Source of the DNA: Udeniomyces pyricola
Lineage: Eukaryota > Basidiomycota > Tremellomycetes > Cystofilobasidiales > Mrakiaceae
Length of the DNA: 64,000 nt
Assembly: GCA_039545295.1 (NCBI GenBank)
Contig: BCIK01000014.1
Location: 228,976-292,975 of the forward strand
Reading direction: 5' to 3'
The translations under genes were made by a program, and so were the position numbers. This document shows, piece by piece, positions 10,461-23,355 of this stretch (position 1 is its first letter; each line of letters opens with the position of its first letter). The notes beneath the pieces were generated by a model that worked only from the letters and a program-made list of their open reading frames with translations, was not told the DNA's origin and did not search any database.

Positions 10461-13400
10461 TCAAAATCCGACCAGCCGCCCCCACTTCTCTCTCATCTCT
10501 CCAATCACCACACACAACCCTGCACTCGCCCGCCTAACACCCTGCACCCCTTCATCAAGACCGTCCTCTCCTCCACTGCGGCCTTCGCCCATGACCCTCT
10601 CCCCTCTCTCAGTCCGTCCGAATACCAAGGCACCCCACTCTGCAGCTGCCGACACGAGGCCAATGTGATCTAGCATGAGCGTTCTACCGCCATCGAGGTC
10701 TCGCGAGACATCTAGTGAGACAAGCGTCAACTCGAGCGAGGTCGTCAGTACCGAGACTTCCTCACCCTCGCCCTCGGCCGAAAACTCTGGAAGGGAAGGG
10801 GCCGTCGAAGACGCCAGGGGCGAAGCGCCGAGTTTGACAGCCAGCTCAATCGACTGTGGGGCGAGGACGGCAAGGAAGAGTGGCGAGTGACGCGCGGCAT
10901 GGATGAGGACGCTGAGGGTCGCAAAGAACTTGGAGAGTGAAAGGGGTGAAAGGATCATGCCCGTTCCTGCAGAAGTGTGGGAGCTTGATCGTTGACGAAG
11001 AGTGGTCTGTTCGAGATAATGCGTCCATAGGCGATTGATGAGAGGAAGGATGAAGTATTCGGCAGCCACGTCTTTGAAGGCGGTCCCGCTGGGAACCGAG
11101 GCCGAGCTAGGGTTTTGAGTAGTCGAGCTTGCTGCCAACGGGCGAGTAGTTTTCATCCGAACCCGCAGCTGCTTCTTCCTTTGGATTTCCCCAACCTTAG
11201 TCTCTGCCTCTTCTCGTCCTTTCTCGATAGCCTCGCTGGTGAGCGCCTTGGCTGCCTCCTCGACTCGACCTGGCAATCGCTGCTGATGCTGCCTACCAGA
11301 GCTCTGCTCAAGCGCAAAGGGAGTGCGAACAACATCGTTGATGCTGACGTATCTGTCATGCAGTGCGGGAGGAAGTTTTTTGGAGGGCCAATCGATGGAT
11401 GGAAGCGTTGGAGCCTTGAGTGTCGAAAGCGAGGCGAGTTCTCGTGCACCCATAGCGAGGGCTTCGAGGATAGCGGATCGTTGATGGAGCGAGTATTGAG
11501 ACGAAAAGTATTGTTCGATGAGGGCCCTAGCAGAAAACAGAGAGAAGACATGATTAACATAAGTGACGCTCGACCTAAAGTCGTTCCCCCAAGTGAGACG
11601 GGTTCTAACTAAACAAGATGCGAAAGACTCACGGCGCTACTGTCTTTGGCGCACACGCAACAAGAGCGTTTAAAATTCCCTGCTTCCGGTTCTCAAAATC
11701 TTCAAGCTCGAATCCATCGTCCAACCCAGCGAGCATGACCGCAATCCCAACGGCATTCTCCTCCAGCTCGAGGCCGAAGCTTCGTTTCCTTCTTACGAGT
11801 GATTCCCCCCATTTGAGTCCACAATTGAGCTTCTCAGGATCCTCTCGGGCGGTGATATAGGCGAGAAGTTGGGCAAGGTACACAGGGCGTGGAGGGAGCT
11901 TCTTGTTCGGGGTGTATAGCGTGGGGTCGGTAAGGTAGACGTCGAGGTCTTCGGGTGAAGAGGTTGAAGAGGATGAGGAGGAAGATTGGTAACCTGTTAG
12001 AGAGTCGTCCGAATCGGATAGAGGCTCGATACGTTTGGGTTTCTTGGCTTTCTTGATTGGGGGGGCCGAGGCTGAAGGAGCGGGTGGACTTGGTTCACCG
12101 GTGGTCGAAGAAGGTGAAAGAGGGTTGCTGCCGGTCTGGCTTCCATTGAGTCGCCATCCGAGAAGTTGAATCTCTTCCGAATCATCTTTGATTTTTCCCT
12201 CAAGCCAATCACCCTGCATCGTTCGTAGCCGGCGGACGACCTGTCGCCACTCTCCCTCGCCCTCCCAGATGCCAAACTTGAGCCGCTTCATCCCTCCTCC
12301 CGCACCAGTCGCATCCTCTCGGATTGTTCGCTCGCTGACCGTTTCGGCCAACATCATGCCAAGCCCTCGGACCACCTTGTCCGGATGACCGAGGTAGTGA
12401 GTGAGGGAGGTCAAAAATTTGGGAGAGGAAGCAAACAGCAGGAGTGAAGGGGAGAACGCAGGGAACGAGAGTAGCAGAAGGTGTAGAAACATGGTGAGAT
12501 CTGCAAGTACATCGGGAGAGGAATTGATCAGTCGAGATCCAAGGTGTATGAATAGGGTGAATATGATGAGCAAGGATACTCACACGTCTGACGGGTTGCA
12601 AGACTGAACTTGATGTACGATGGATCCGACCACAGGTCCAATGCTTTGAGCATCATCCGTTGGAGAGCTACAAGGACAACGAAGAAGCAGATCAGGCTAC
12701 ATATATTGGCATCAAGGCCGTCAACAAGAAGAGTCAAGTGGAGACATGTGACCAACCTGCCTCGTCCTTCCCTGTCCCACCAACCCAGCACACCCCAATC
12801 CTCGCCCGCAGCATGGTCGAATCCCAATCACCGGCTTTGCCTTCCCACCCAATGAGGACGGATTCGATCGTTGGTTCGGCTTCCTTGTTTTGACCAATGA
12901 GAATCCCCAGGACTTCTCCTGCCCTCTGCACCATGCACGCTCGTTGATCCTCAGATGAGTTTGGAGACGAGAGAGAAGCTTGAACTCCAATCACCAAGTG
13001 TTGAAGTAGGGAATCGGCAACTCGAACGACGGTCGCTAGAGGTAGGTTGGAGATGAGCGAGTGCCAGAGAACACCATATATAGGTGGAGAGATGGAACTC
13101 GGGCTGGATGAAGCGAGGTGTTGTAGGAGGATGGGTAGGAGAACAGCGAAGAAGGTGTTTGGAGGCAAAGGCGGAAGCGAAGGTGATCCCCACGAGGGCG
13201 AAAGATACGATTGAGATGCCAGGTGTGAGATGATAGTCCTCAGGGGTGATACATCTGCGATAGTGACAATTGAAAGAACAGCAGTTAGGTGAAATCAGTC
13301 CACGCGACTTCAAGTACACCCGATACTGGTCATTGCGCGTGCTGACGAACCCGCGTCAATACCCTTTTGGCTCTCGTTCCGGACAATCTGCTCTACTCCC

Positions 13401-14182
13401 AAAGCGATCTGTCCGAACCAAGGCTCTCTCTCGAGATTTTTGGGTGTCTGAAGGATTGTTCCACCCTGGGTTGCGTTAGCGACCTTGACCGGGATGGAAA
13501 TGAGCGTTCGACACAAGGCTTCCCAGACGACGAACCGCTTGCCGTCTGGGAGGGTCAAAGAAGACGAGAAGATGGTATCGTGAATCAATGGAAGAGAGTG
13601 ATGCTCGGATAGAGAGCAAAGGGAGTCGAGGATGAAGGCCAATGTCGATGGAGACATCAGAGAAGGGGGAGGAGGAGCTGCCGAAGTTGATGCAACGGGT
13701 GATGGCGGGGTTCTTGTCGAAGTGAGCTGGCTGACGAGGGATTGGTATGCCGCAATGGCCACTCGTCTGGCCGAAGTTTCGCAATCTCTGCTTTTGCCTT
13801 TGCTCTGAGAGGTGAGGGTTGGGTCGCGAAGGGATGCAGCGGGCGAGAACCAAGCGCGTAGAAGTTGCCTAGCTCGAGCGTCTTCCCTCTGGGCAGCGCT
13901 GCCCGAATCGATGGCTGTTCCTGATTGCTGCAGGGCCTCCCACCACACAGGCACAACATGTTCAAGCAAGACGACTTGAAGACTGCTCATGAACCGCGTG
14001 AGAAGGATTTCGCGGTCGACGGCATCCTGCGAACCGATCCAGAGGTGTACGTCGAGATTTGGCGGAAGAATGCCGAGGAGAGACAGTGGCTGGGATAAGA
14101 GGGGTATAAGGCTAGCGAGGGTCTCGATGGGTTGTTTGAGATGGTCGCGGACAGAGCGAAGGATTTCGACCGTGTCGGACAT
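10461..14182 (-). CDS. TEL2: TEL2/TELO2, PIKK-assembly scaffold (TTT complex)
   Basis: Telomere length regulation protein of 1126 aa. Exons: 13318-14182, 12757-13254, 12584-12667, 11633-12500, 10461-11526 (3381 nt). Tel2, with Tti1 and Tti2, forms the TTT co-chaperone that stabilises ATM/Tel1, ATR, TOR and other PI3K-like kinases. Identification rests on the C-terminal Tel2 domain: RPVYLAQLLAYITAREDPEK, then an acidic-to-basic block, ALVACAPKTVAPALIEQYF, and SSQYSLHQRSAILEALAMG, matching the TELO2 helical repeat region that ends with the Tyr-Ser-Leu-x-Q-R motif. A Ser-rich acidic segment (PLSDSDDSLTGYQSSSSSS, about residue 650) sits where yeast and human Tel2 carry CK2 sites that recruit the R2TP complex; SDSDD fits such a site. 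The start ATG follows directly from a region shared with MPH1. Confidence 0.88.
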
Positions 14183-14747
14183 GAGGCAGAGTGACGGGGA
14201 CAGAGGAGCGATTAGCAGGCAGATGAAGATGCAGATGGGGTCGTATACGTCTCGCTAAATTACGAGTACAGTTGGAATCGCGCGTAATATTAAGGATCGA
14301 GAGACTAGTCGCGTCGAGGCGATTATCGAGGGGAGCCACGTAACGTATAAGCCTGACAGCTACTCGATCATATATTTTTTCCTCACAGACGTCAAGCCCA
14401 TCTTTTGATTGTGGGGACTCAACAAGAAACAGGTCACCAGTATGGAGCCTGTGAATGACAACCTTAATCGGACCGCATATATAGTCAACTTGAGTTGAGC
14501 ATAAACTGCAGACTGAGGATGACGCGCACATTAATCGACGCGTCTGGATCATCCCAAAGCGCAAGGATGCAACGAGACGACGCGTCATGATGGCAAAGTC
14601 AGCTTCCACCGCCACCCCAAACGCCTCTTCTCTCAACACGACGCCTGTCTATCGCTTTCTGCATCGCGACTCCTCTCTTGTCCTCGATTCGCGCTTCCCA
14701 TACTACCTCGCCACGTCGCCTCTCCTAGCGTTTCCGGCTTCGGCATC
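14183..14747. promoter_or_regulatory. Shared TEL2/MPH1 divergent promoter with two MCB-like palindromes
   Basis: 565 bp between the divergent starts of TEL2 and MPH1. It contains two copies of the 8-bp palindrome GACGCGTC, at 14537-14544 and 14579-14586, 42 bp apart start to start, plus a GACGCGC near-copy at 14521. ACGCGT is the core of the MluI cell-cycle box bound by MBF (Mbp1-Swi6 type factors) on G1/S genes. Function here is inferred from sequence and from the DNA-maintenance role of both neighbours. Confidence 0.55.
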
Positions 14748-17700
14748 ATGTCGGACGACTTTGACTCCTTCGACACTTTCAACGAGGACGACCTCAACGA
14801 GATCGATCTCATCGCCTCGAAACGTACCCCGTCCGCCACCACATCTATACCATCAGCAGTGGCAGCACGCTCTCGGCCCGTAACCAACTCGCTTCATAAG
14901 ACTGCACTTGCTGGTTCGAGCTATGCGAACCGCCCATCAACCAAGCCAGTGGCCTCAACTTCAGCAGCAACAGTAGCGTCAGGATCTGGCGCCGCCTCTG
15001 CCTCTCGAGCCAACGTGGTCCATTTGCCGGATTCAGATGATGACGAGTTTGACGATGACATTTCTTACCTGTCCCAAAGTACTCTAGAGCGCATCGATTC
15101 AGTCGCGTCTGATCGACTTGGTCGGGCCAAATCGACGTCGTCTCTCGGCATGGGCAACGTCAACGCCAATGCCTCCTCTCGGTTCCAACCAGCTTCCAAC
15201 GCAGTGGCAAGTTCCTCACGTGTCGGGCCATCAACCGCGTTCAAACGGACCACTTCTATCAACAACACACGTCAGATGAATCTTTTTGGTGACGTCATTG
15301 ATCCCGACCCTGAGGAAGACTTGGGCGGTTCGGGTCTCGTCCGCAAGGAGGGCAAGACGTGGGATCGCACTAGATACGCCGCCACGGGTTACAAGGTCCG
15401 GGTCAAGCCCAAGACCTTCGCAGGGGAAGATGAGGAAGAAGAAGATGACGGCCTTGGTGAGGATGAGGAAGGGATGGAGGAAGGCTTCGAGCAGTTCCCG
15501 GCGCCTTGTGCGAAGCGTGAGTCTCGCCTTTTTTGGGCCCTGAACGGGAGAGAACAATGTGGTTCTGCATGGACTGTGATGAAGCACTTCAACTGATCCT
15601 CTCAACATGGAAAAACGTACATTATCCTAGCCGCTGCGTGAGTACTGCCGTGATTTGGCTTTAGGTCCCGTATTTGCTATCGCCTTGCTGACCCACATGC
15701 ATGTTTCCGTTCATCTCACTCGTGTCTTGCAGGGAGGTACGATACTACTATCTTACATTGTGTCTCGATTGTACTGTACTGTACTAAATATTCTCCCAAT
15801 TTTAACGCGAATAGATGCGCCCACTGAAGCACGCTCTCGATGTCGAAGCCGCCCAGACATGGATTTACCCGATCAATCTGCCCTTACGTGACTACCAGCA
15901 CAATATCGTTCGACGTTGTCTCTTGCAAAATACACTTGTCGCCCTTCCGACAGGACTCGGCAAGACCTTTATTGCCGGTGTACTTATGCTCAACTGTACG
16001 TTTCACCATGGTTGCTTCGTTAGCCAAAGATTGTGTTGCTGATATAATTGGGATCTCCTTCCTTGTTTCCTTGAACTCTACATCAGACTCACGATGGTTT
16101 CCGACGGGAAAGATCTTCTTCATCGCCCCAACTAAACCGCTTGTAGCGCAGCAGGCGTCGGCGTTCCCAGAGACGTGTGGCTTTCTCAACAGCAAGGTTG
16201 CTATTCTCACCGGAGAGGTCACAGCAGTCCAACGAGCCAAAGCAGTGAGTGCGATGGTGGCAATTGCCACCTGGTTAAAGGTTATCGGACAATACCAGGT
16301 CATTGCGCTCATGCATGAATACTTGATCTGGCTGGCAGTACGAAAACAAGACTGTCTTTTTCATGACTGCTCAGACTCTCTTCAATGATCTCAACAAGGG
16401 TCAACTTGACGCGACCGATGTGATTTTGCTTGTCGTTGGTAAGAGTGCCCTTCTCATATGGCATCATAACGATCGGCGGGTCACAAGGCCCGTATCCAAT
16501 GCCTCACTGACGTCTTTGACATTCCATCACTGTCGGGTCTCTTCTTTTTATTTGATCCGATTTGCTCTTGTTTGTCCACTGCTTTGTTGTTCAGACGAGG
16601 CCCATAAAGCCACCTCAAACCACGCATACTGCCAAGTCATTCGATTCCTCCAATCCAACAACCACTACTTTCGAATTCTTGCTCTCACGGCAACTCCATC
16701 AGGCAAGCCCGAGGGCGTTCAGATGCTCATCGATAACCTTCACGTCAGTCATATCGAAATCCGAGACGAAGAGAGTCTGGACTTGCGGAGATTTGTTCAC
16801 AAAAAGGTCAGTCTTCAGGTTGAGTCTGTCATCTCAATATCCACTAGGCGAAGATTAACACAATGATCCTTTGTGTTGTGATATCTTAAACAGCATACAG
16901 AGCTTGTGCTTGTCAAGATGACGGCCAATGTTGTTCGACTCAAGGAGATGCTCTCGGATATGATGCTAGTATGTGCAAGGTTCCTTTACGATCCGGCTTC
17001 GCTCGTGATATTGCCTCGTCTTCTACTTCTTGTCAATCGAACGTCTACAGCTTTGACAAAGTGGTTACCATACTGATCGTGCGGTCCATTTTCTTTAGCC
17101 CATCATGCAAAAGCTTATCAAAGCTAACCTTTTGCGCGATAATGAGCGCGATCCGACCCGAATTCACTCCTTCCGAGTCCACACTCTTGGCGATCAAGCC
17201 CGACGGACGCAGAATTGGGGACTCTCCCATCAGATCATGTCTCTAGAGACGATGGCACGAGCCATGGGCTACCTCGTAGGCCCTGATATGCCCTACTACC
17301 TGTTGAGTCAATCGACTATGAGTGCTGACTTTGTTTCTAATCTCCTGCTTCGACTCCCGATTTATAGCTCGAGCAGTCTATCAACATGTTCATGAATAGC
17401 CTAGAAACCCTCATGACCAAGAAAGACTCGAAGACGTCCAAGAACAAGGAAATCAAAGCTATTTCTGACGCTGTCGAGGAAATGCGTGCTGTCGGTGGCT
17501 TTGTCCCTCACGCCAAGATGGACCGGCTCAAGAGCTTGCTCCTCGAACACTTTGCCGAGCGAGAGGATGGAGATGGTCGAGGGGATGTCGTGCCAAGTGA
17601 GACCCGGGTCATGGTGTTCTGTATGTTTCGTGATTGTACAGAAGAGATCGTTGTAAGTCCGTTGGTGTTCAAGTCAACATCGCTTTGTCCTCAGCACATG

Positions 17701-20700
17701 ATCTCGTGGACCTGACTGGGCGACTAATTGTTTCGAGCGTTTGGCTTTGGTTTGTCCATGTCATACCCTCTTCAGGCGATGCTCAATGAAGAGAGTCCCT
17801 TGCTCCGTGCATTTGCTTTCGTCGGTCAGGCCGACAAGAAAAGTGGCAGAGGTCTTAAACAAAAAGATCAAATTCAGGTAGGTGACCTCCCTCAAATTGA
17901 GATTTTGCCGTATTATTCAACGGCTATCTACAAAAAGTTTGTTACTTCGCTTTGTTCTTGAACACTGATCACTCTGAGTCTTGGCTTTTAACAGGCAATC
18001 TCCGATTTCAAAGAGGGCAAGTACAACGTTTTCGTGGCTACTTCGATCGGTGAAGAAGGTCTCGACATCGGTTCTGTCGATAAAATCATCTGCTACGATG
18101 CGCAAAAGAGTTCCGTCCGAATGGTGAGCGTTCGAATTCTGACTTGCTCTCCCATCGTCATCTCTGGTCGTTTACTGATTCTCTGAGATGGTTTATGTGC
18201 TCCGTCTTGAATGTCAGCTTCAACGAATCGGGCGAACGGGCCGAAAGCGAGACGGACAGATCTATGTTCTGATGGGTGAAGGACGAGAAGAAGATGCTTG
18301 GGGCAAGGCCAAAGACAGTTACGAGAGCGGTGAGTTCGGATTGTGATATCGACAACCCACTACAAGTTGCTGAATGCCTCCGTCTGACCTAATGCGTCTT
18401 TCATAGTCCAACATGCCATCACACACGGCGCAAAACTAGAACTCTACAGCGATGTTCCTCGCCTACTTCCTCCCAACATCAAGCCGACCTGCGTCCAAAA
18501 GGTCGTCCCCATCGACGATTTGCCCCCTTCTCCTATCACCAAACCAAAGCGAGCGCCTGCCAAACCTCGCAAGTCGGCCGCCGATAAGGCTGAGAAGAAG
18601 GTTCGAGGAAAACCCGTGCCCAAAGGTGCTATGTCGGGTTTTCTTAAGGCGTCGGATCTTAAAGCCAAAAGAAAGCGGGCAGATGAGGACTCGGAAGAGG
18701 AGGCGGACGTTCAGCTCACCGCGAAGGATCTCACAATGGAAGACGACGAGGATGATGAGGCATTCGCTCGGGGGTTCGGTGGGGGCGGCGTCTCTGGCTC
18801 AAGTGGGTTCACCAAAGCCTCTGCCCTTACTCACCTCAAGAACGGCAGCAGCTCGACTGGTCTCAAGTCCAAAACGTCATCCACCACGCTGTCCGCAGAC
18901 AGCTCGAGTTCGAGCTCAAAGGCTCCGGTACGCAAGCAGATTAGGAAGCGTATCGATAGGAAGGGCAAAGGACGAGCGCAGATGAGCGAGGATGAAGATG
19001 AAGACGAAGACGAAGCCGAAGGAGAGATGGGACCAGTAGATCAGGAACAGGAAGAGGAGGAGGAGAAGTGGCCGAGCCCACCTGTCGCCAAGATAGCGAA
19101 AACGATGACCAGAAAGCATTCCAAGAGAGTGGTGCCTTCCTCGCCATCTGACGGAGAGACCGCGATGCGGAAGAAACCTCCCTCTCGGGCGGGTGCCATC
19201 ATCGACCTCGACGAAGACGAGGAGGACGACTATACAAAAGGAACCGACATCTTTGGTCCTATCTCCGCCGCCTCAGGCCCCTCACCACATCCTCCGCCAT
19301 CGCCGTCCTCCAGCTCACACTCGTTCCCCCATCACTCTCTACCACCACACGAATTTTCGCCCGTGCCAGCGCCAAACAAAAACGTACCGCTGTTTCTTCC
19401 TTCTGGCTCGTTCAGTCCTCGACGAGGCTCGCCATCACATCCCACAGATCGCCATCCAACTCGCTCACCATTTTTCCCTGAACCCTCTGGATCCTTTCCC
19501 AAGTCTGACCCAGTCCGCTCGCCGACACCTCTTGAAAAGGAACCATCGGTCCCACCTACGCCCTCCAACGAACAGCCTCGACCCTTTTCCTCGCCCCTCA
19601 GACTAGACGAGCCAGAACCGGACGTCCCAGAATCAAACGATCCCGAATCCGACGATGATTTGCCTCTGCGACGAACATCAACCCATACAGTTCCTGTCTC
19701 GCGCCTGCGTCAATCCCTCTCGCCACCCCAGCTAAACCACAAGCCAGCAGCAATCGTGAGACTCGTCCCAGAGGTCGCACAGCAAGCTGGGTTCTCTCAA
19801 GTCGACGTGGATTTTGGCTGGGTACTAGAAGACGATGATGATGACTATTCGTTTGCGCCGCCCACTCCATCGACGGCCTCTCACCTTCGCAATCACAGTT
19901 CCATCAACCTTCCGCCCCGCGGAGTGATGACGGGTTTCACCCCCGCTAGTACCATTGCCCGTTCTCTGTCTTCCTCGAAAATGCCACCTCCTCCGGTCCC
20001 ATCGTCAGCCTCGAAGCCTGTTGTTGCTGCCGTGTCCTCTCCTGCGCTTGGCTCGCCGTTTCCCGATGGAACTCAACATCCCATTCGCCGAGGAGGCATG
20101 CGTCCCAAGCTCAAAAAAGCCGTCATCGTTTCATCTTCCCCAGCTCAAGAAAGTCCATCCCAGGCAACCACCTCCTTGTCACGTCGAAAGGAATCTTTGA
20201 CGGAATCCTCCCCTGTCGTTGATCAAGTTGATCGCTTCGGCTCGCGAGGGGTGAATCGACCCTTCAAGTTACAACGACCCAACATCCCCGCCGTCGCTTC
20301 GACTTCAACCACCGCATCGACGTCTCGTGGTGCTGGTGATGATGCAGCTGTTCGACCCAAGAAGAAAACCACCAACCGTCGAGTACCACCTCCCCCTGAC
20401 GTCCTTCGGTACCTCCAGAAGGACGCTCGCGACGAACGGGATTCGGACGAAGACATCTCGGATGATGGCTCAGCTGTCGATGATGCACCTACGTCTTCGG
20501 ACCTCGCGTTTGCGGGTGAAGATTTTGAACCGACTCAAGCCCCTCGAGGATACGATCAACGGGCCGCTTACCTCGCTGGGCTCTCGACTCAAGGTGGTGA
20601 TGGTGGTGGAGGAGGGGGCGGACCGGCGTTTGCAAGGAAAGGGATGAGAGACTTACCATGGGAGCGTAAACGAGGACGAAGGAGCTCGGAGAGTGAAGAT

Positions 20701-20805
20701 GGGGTTGAAGGAGGTTGGAGGCAGAGAGAATTGGGGGATGATGAGGAAGATGAGTACGACGATAGCTTTGTTGTCGCGGATGATGAACCGTTGGAATACG
20801 AGTGA
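14748..20805 (+). CDS. MPH1: MPH1, FANCM-family DEAH DNA helicase
   Basis: ATP-dependent 3'-5' DNA helicase/translocase acting at stalled forks and D-loops; 1569 aa, nuclear. Exons: 14748-15516, 15631-15637, 15733-15736, 15815-15995, 16087-16244, 16339-16438, 16595-16806, 16894-16968, 17099-17275, 17368-17652, 17776-17877, 17995-18123, 18218-18329, 18407-20805 (4710 nt). Visible motifs: [14 protein letters not shown] (Q-motif region), Walker A PTGLGKT (residues 305-311), [10 protein letters not shown] (Ia), DEAH (407-410), ALTATPS (III), [13 protein letters not shown] (V) and QRIGRTGR (735-742, VI), with the FANCM-specific [13 protein letters not shown]. Exons 2 and 3 (7 and 4 nt) are needed to keep frame between residue 256 and the helicase core. 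From about residue 790 on, the protein is Ser/Pro-rich and acidic, with no fold recognised. The first 240 residues are also low in complexity. Confidence 0.92.
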
Positions 20806-23355
20806 GTGGTTTAGTTCGTTCGTGATTTCGTTTCTTTCCCCCCTTGTATCCTCTTCTCTGTTCTTCTTTCCCCCGAAGAGAGAATTGGTAGAGAGAGCAA
20901 AATCGAGAAGTTGATGCTGATTGGAAATATTGCTTGGGTTGGGTACTTTGCTTTCTTCGATGACTGTTTTTTTATTATCATTTTTTATTACTTTGGTATC
21001 GATCTAGCCCGAGCTCTCAAATGTCCAACGGATGATCGTATCGTACATAACTCCAAGGCATCCAAGTTGAGCGACGATAGCTGAGTGAGTCAAAAACACA
21101 TACTCGGCAACTCACGTACCTATATATGTATAGCATTGCGCCGTTAGCTACTATAACCTCCTGGTTCAAAGCTGATCAACCCTTTCTTGAACGTGTCTGC
21201 ATACACCTCAGGCAATGTTTGAAATGATGGCAGGGTTTTATGTCGAACGAGGATACGTCACGAGGTTCCTACCAGGAAGTGTTAGAGAGTATTTCATTTC
21301 GCTCTTTCTCTATATACATGTATATTATACCTTTTAATGTATGATATGTGTCATTATATATCATGTACTTTGCCTAGCTACTTGATCGATTGTTCGCAAT
21401 CTATGTACTGCAACAGGCTGGCATAAGTAGTGTGGACTCCTGCGACTTCCACAGTACGTCAGTAGGACGGATATCTGCGTATGATTTGAGAACCCAGACA
21501 TACTGCAGGTTAACATGCTGCTGTCAACGTTCTATCAGCTCGCATGTATCTAGGTCGGCGCGGCGAGGCATATTGCGAAGTTGACCAGGTTCACATATAT
21601 TTTGCTGAGGACGAGGTTGGTGAATCGAGCTAGTCGGCGCTGCCAGTACCCTAAGCTCAGCCAGCTCGCGAAAGGATGTTGTACGGGTGGGCAGGATTAT
21701 CGATCGGCGTACGTTCATGACAGACTCGTCGGCGTTCATCCTGACTATCGAGTCATGATGTGTGGGGATACGATGAGCTAGGTACAGGGGAAAGTGGGAG
21801 GTCGATGTGAGAGAGATGTTTGGTAGTTCAAGGCGCAAGACGTGTGCAAGTGGAATGCTTGTAACATCGTCTATGGTATGTTGGCCAGGAGCGCGGCAGA
21901 TGATGATGGATTATCTTGCTTAAAGCAAACGTCTTGACTATGCATTCACTCATTCAGGTTTATTCAAGGGGCAGGATACCGAGGCGCAACATCGAGTACA
22001 ACATAGGATCGCATAAGAGTGACACACGTGTTGGGAGCGACGCGGAGAAAACAAATCGAGTAAGAGAAGGAAACGAACCAGTAACCTACAATCAAGACAG
22101 TGCAAGAGATGGAAAGTCAGCAACGCGCCTTGAGATGTCAACGAGCAAAATTTATCGACCAAGGTTGTATCAAATAGTGATGGAGTGGTGGAAGTTCAGC
22201 CACGATGGAGTGATAACATGAAGTCGCGTCGCAGAGGTTTGTACGTCCTTGCTTGCCCATTAAAGAGCTGAGTTGACCCTATCGCCGCCCATCTGGGGTT
22301 CATCTTTACAGTTGTGAAAGGGGGATGCAGAGGGGAGTATTGGAGATGGAAGAACAAAGCGAACGATTACTTACAGATCGGAAAACCAACACGAAGGGAA
22401 CTGGAGGAAGAGCCTATGTTGACGGGGATCCAGAGACCAGAGCGTTGAAAGTCAGTATCGAGCTTTCTGAACAAAGCAAACGATATGTTCAAGGACCACA
22501 AAGGAACCAAGCAATGGGATGATGTGTGTTGTGGGGGATCAGACAAGGCTGAAAGCACGGATGCACATAATTGTATTCGCGCAGTTGTCGTATTTTGAGT
22601 ATGATATGAGTGCTGTCTTTCTTCATTACGAGATATCGGTGTTCGAGGGAGTAGGGACAGGGTAGAGAAGAGGCAAAAAAACAAAAATTACCTGAAGGAT
22701 GTGCAAGACCGAGAGGAGAACGAAGAGGTGATGATGGAAAAGAACTGCATGTAGGCACAGAGGAAGGAAAGTCAGCAGATGAAGAGGACAAGACTGAGCA
22801 CATGAAGCGGCGAGGTGGTGATGATGCGACGAAGAGTGGTTCAGGTCATGTGTATAAGAAGACAACATCTCGACCCGCATCCAATCCCTCTCTGCTTCAG
22901 GGGTGGTCCTTTTTAAGAGACCCCCAAAGCAGCGAGACAAAAAAAAAAACGGACGGGGTCGATTGCCAGGTTTGGAGTGTCGTCTTGACCGAGGAATGCG
23001 TAGGGGGGGAGGGGGGAGGGGAGGGGAAGGAGTGATAGAAATGAGGAGGGGAGGGAATAAGAGACCATGAACGTACGAAGGGGTGAGGTAGCCAGAGGGG
23101 GAGAAACAAAGTGGTCGTTTAAAGGTCAAAACGATGGGCGTGGGCAATGAGGACTGTAAGGAGGGATATTTGAAGCAACGGCTAGAGGTTATTAACCTGC
23201 CGTTGCGATGGAACGCGGTCGATAGTCGATTGTTCATGATGCACGATGAGTGATACCGTCGCAACGTCATCACCGCATCAACGCTCAACGCCGTCTCACT
23301 CTATTGCTCCATTCATAAACCGTCACTCCATCTACAGCAGCTGACCCATCCCGCT
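20806..23355. other. 2.5-kb intergenic stretch without a recognised gene
   Basis: Longest gene-poor stretch in the window. The first 100 bp should be the MPH1 3' UTR and the last few hundred the promoter of the HAD phosphatase gene. Frames up to 220 codons exist on the minus strand (22626-23288), but they are repeat-like (Ser/His/Pro/Leu) and show no motif. No tRNA B-box, LTR or transposase motif was found. A non-coding RNA or a very fragmented small gene could be missed here. Confidence 0.55.

Noticed and set aside
22626..23288. 220-codon minus-strand frame as a gene
   Set aside because: Composition is repeat-driven (Ser, His, Pro, Leu); no motif, and it overlaps the promoter of the HAD phosphatase.
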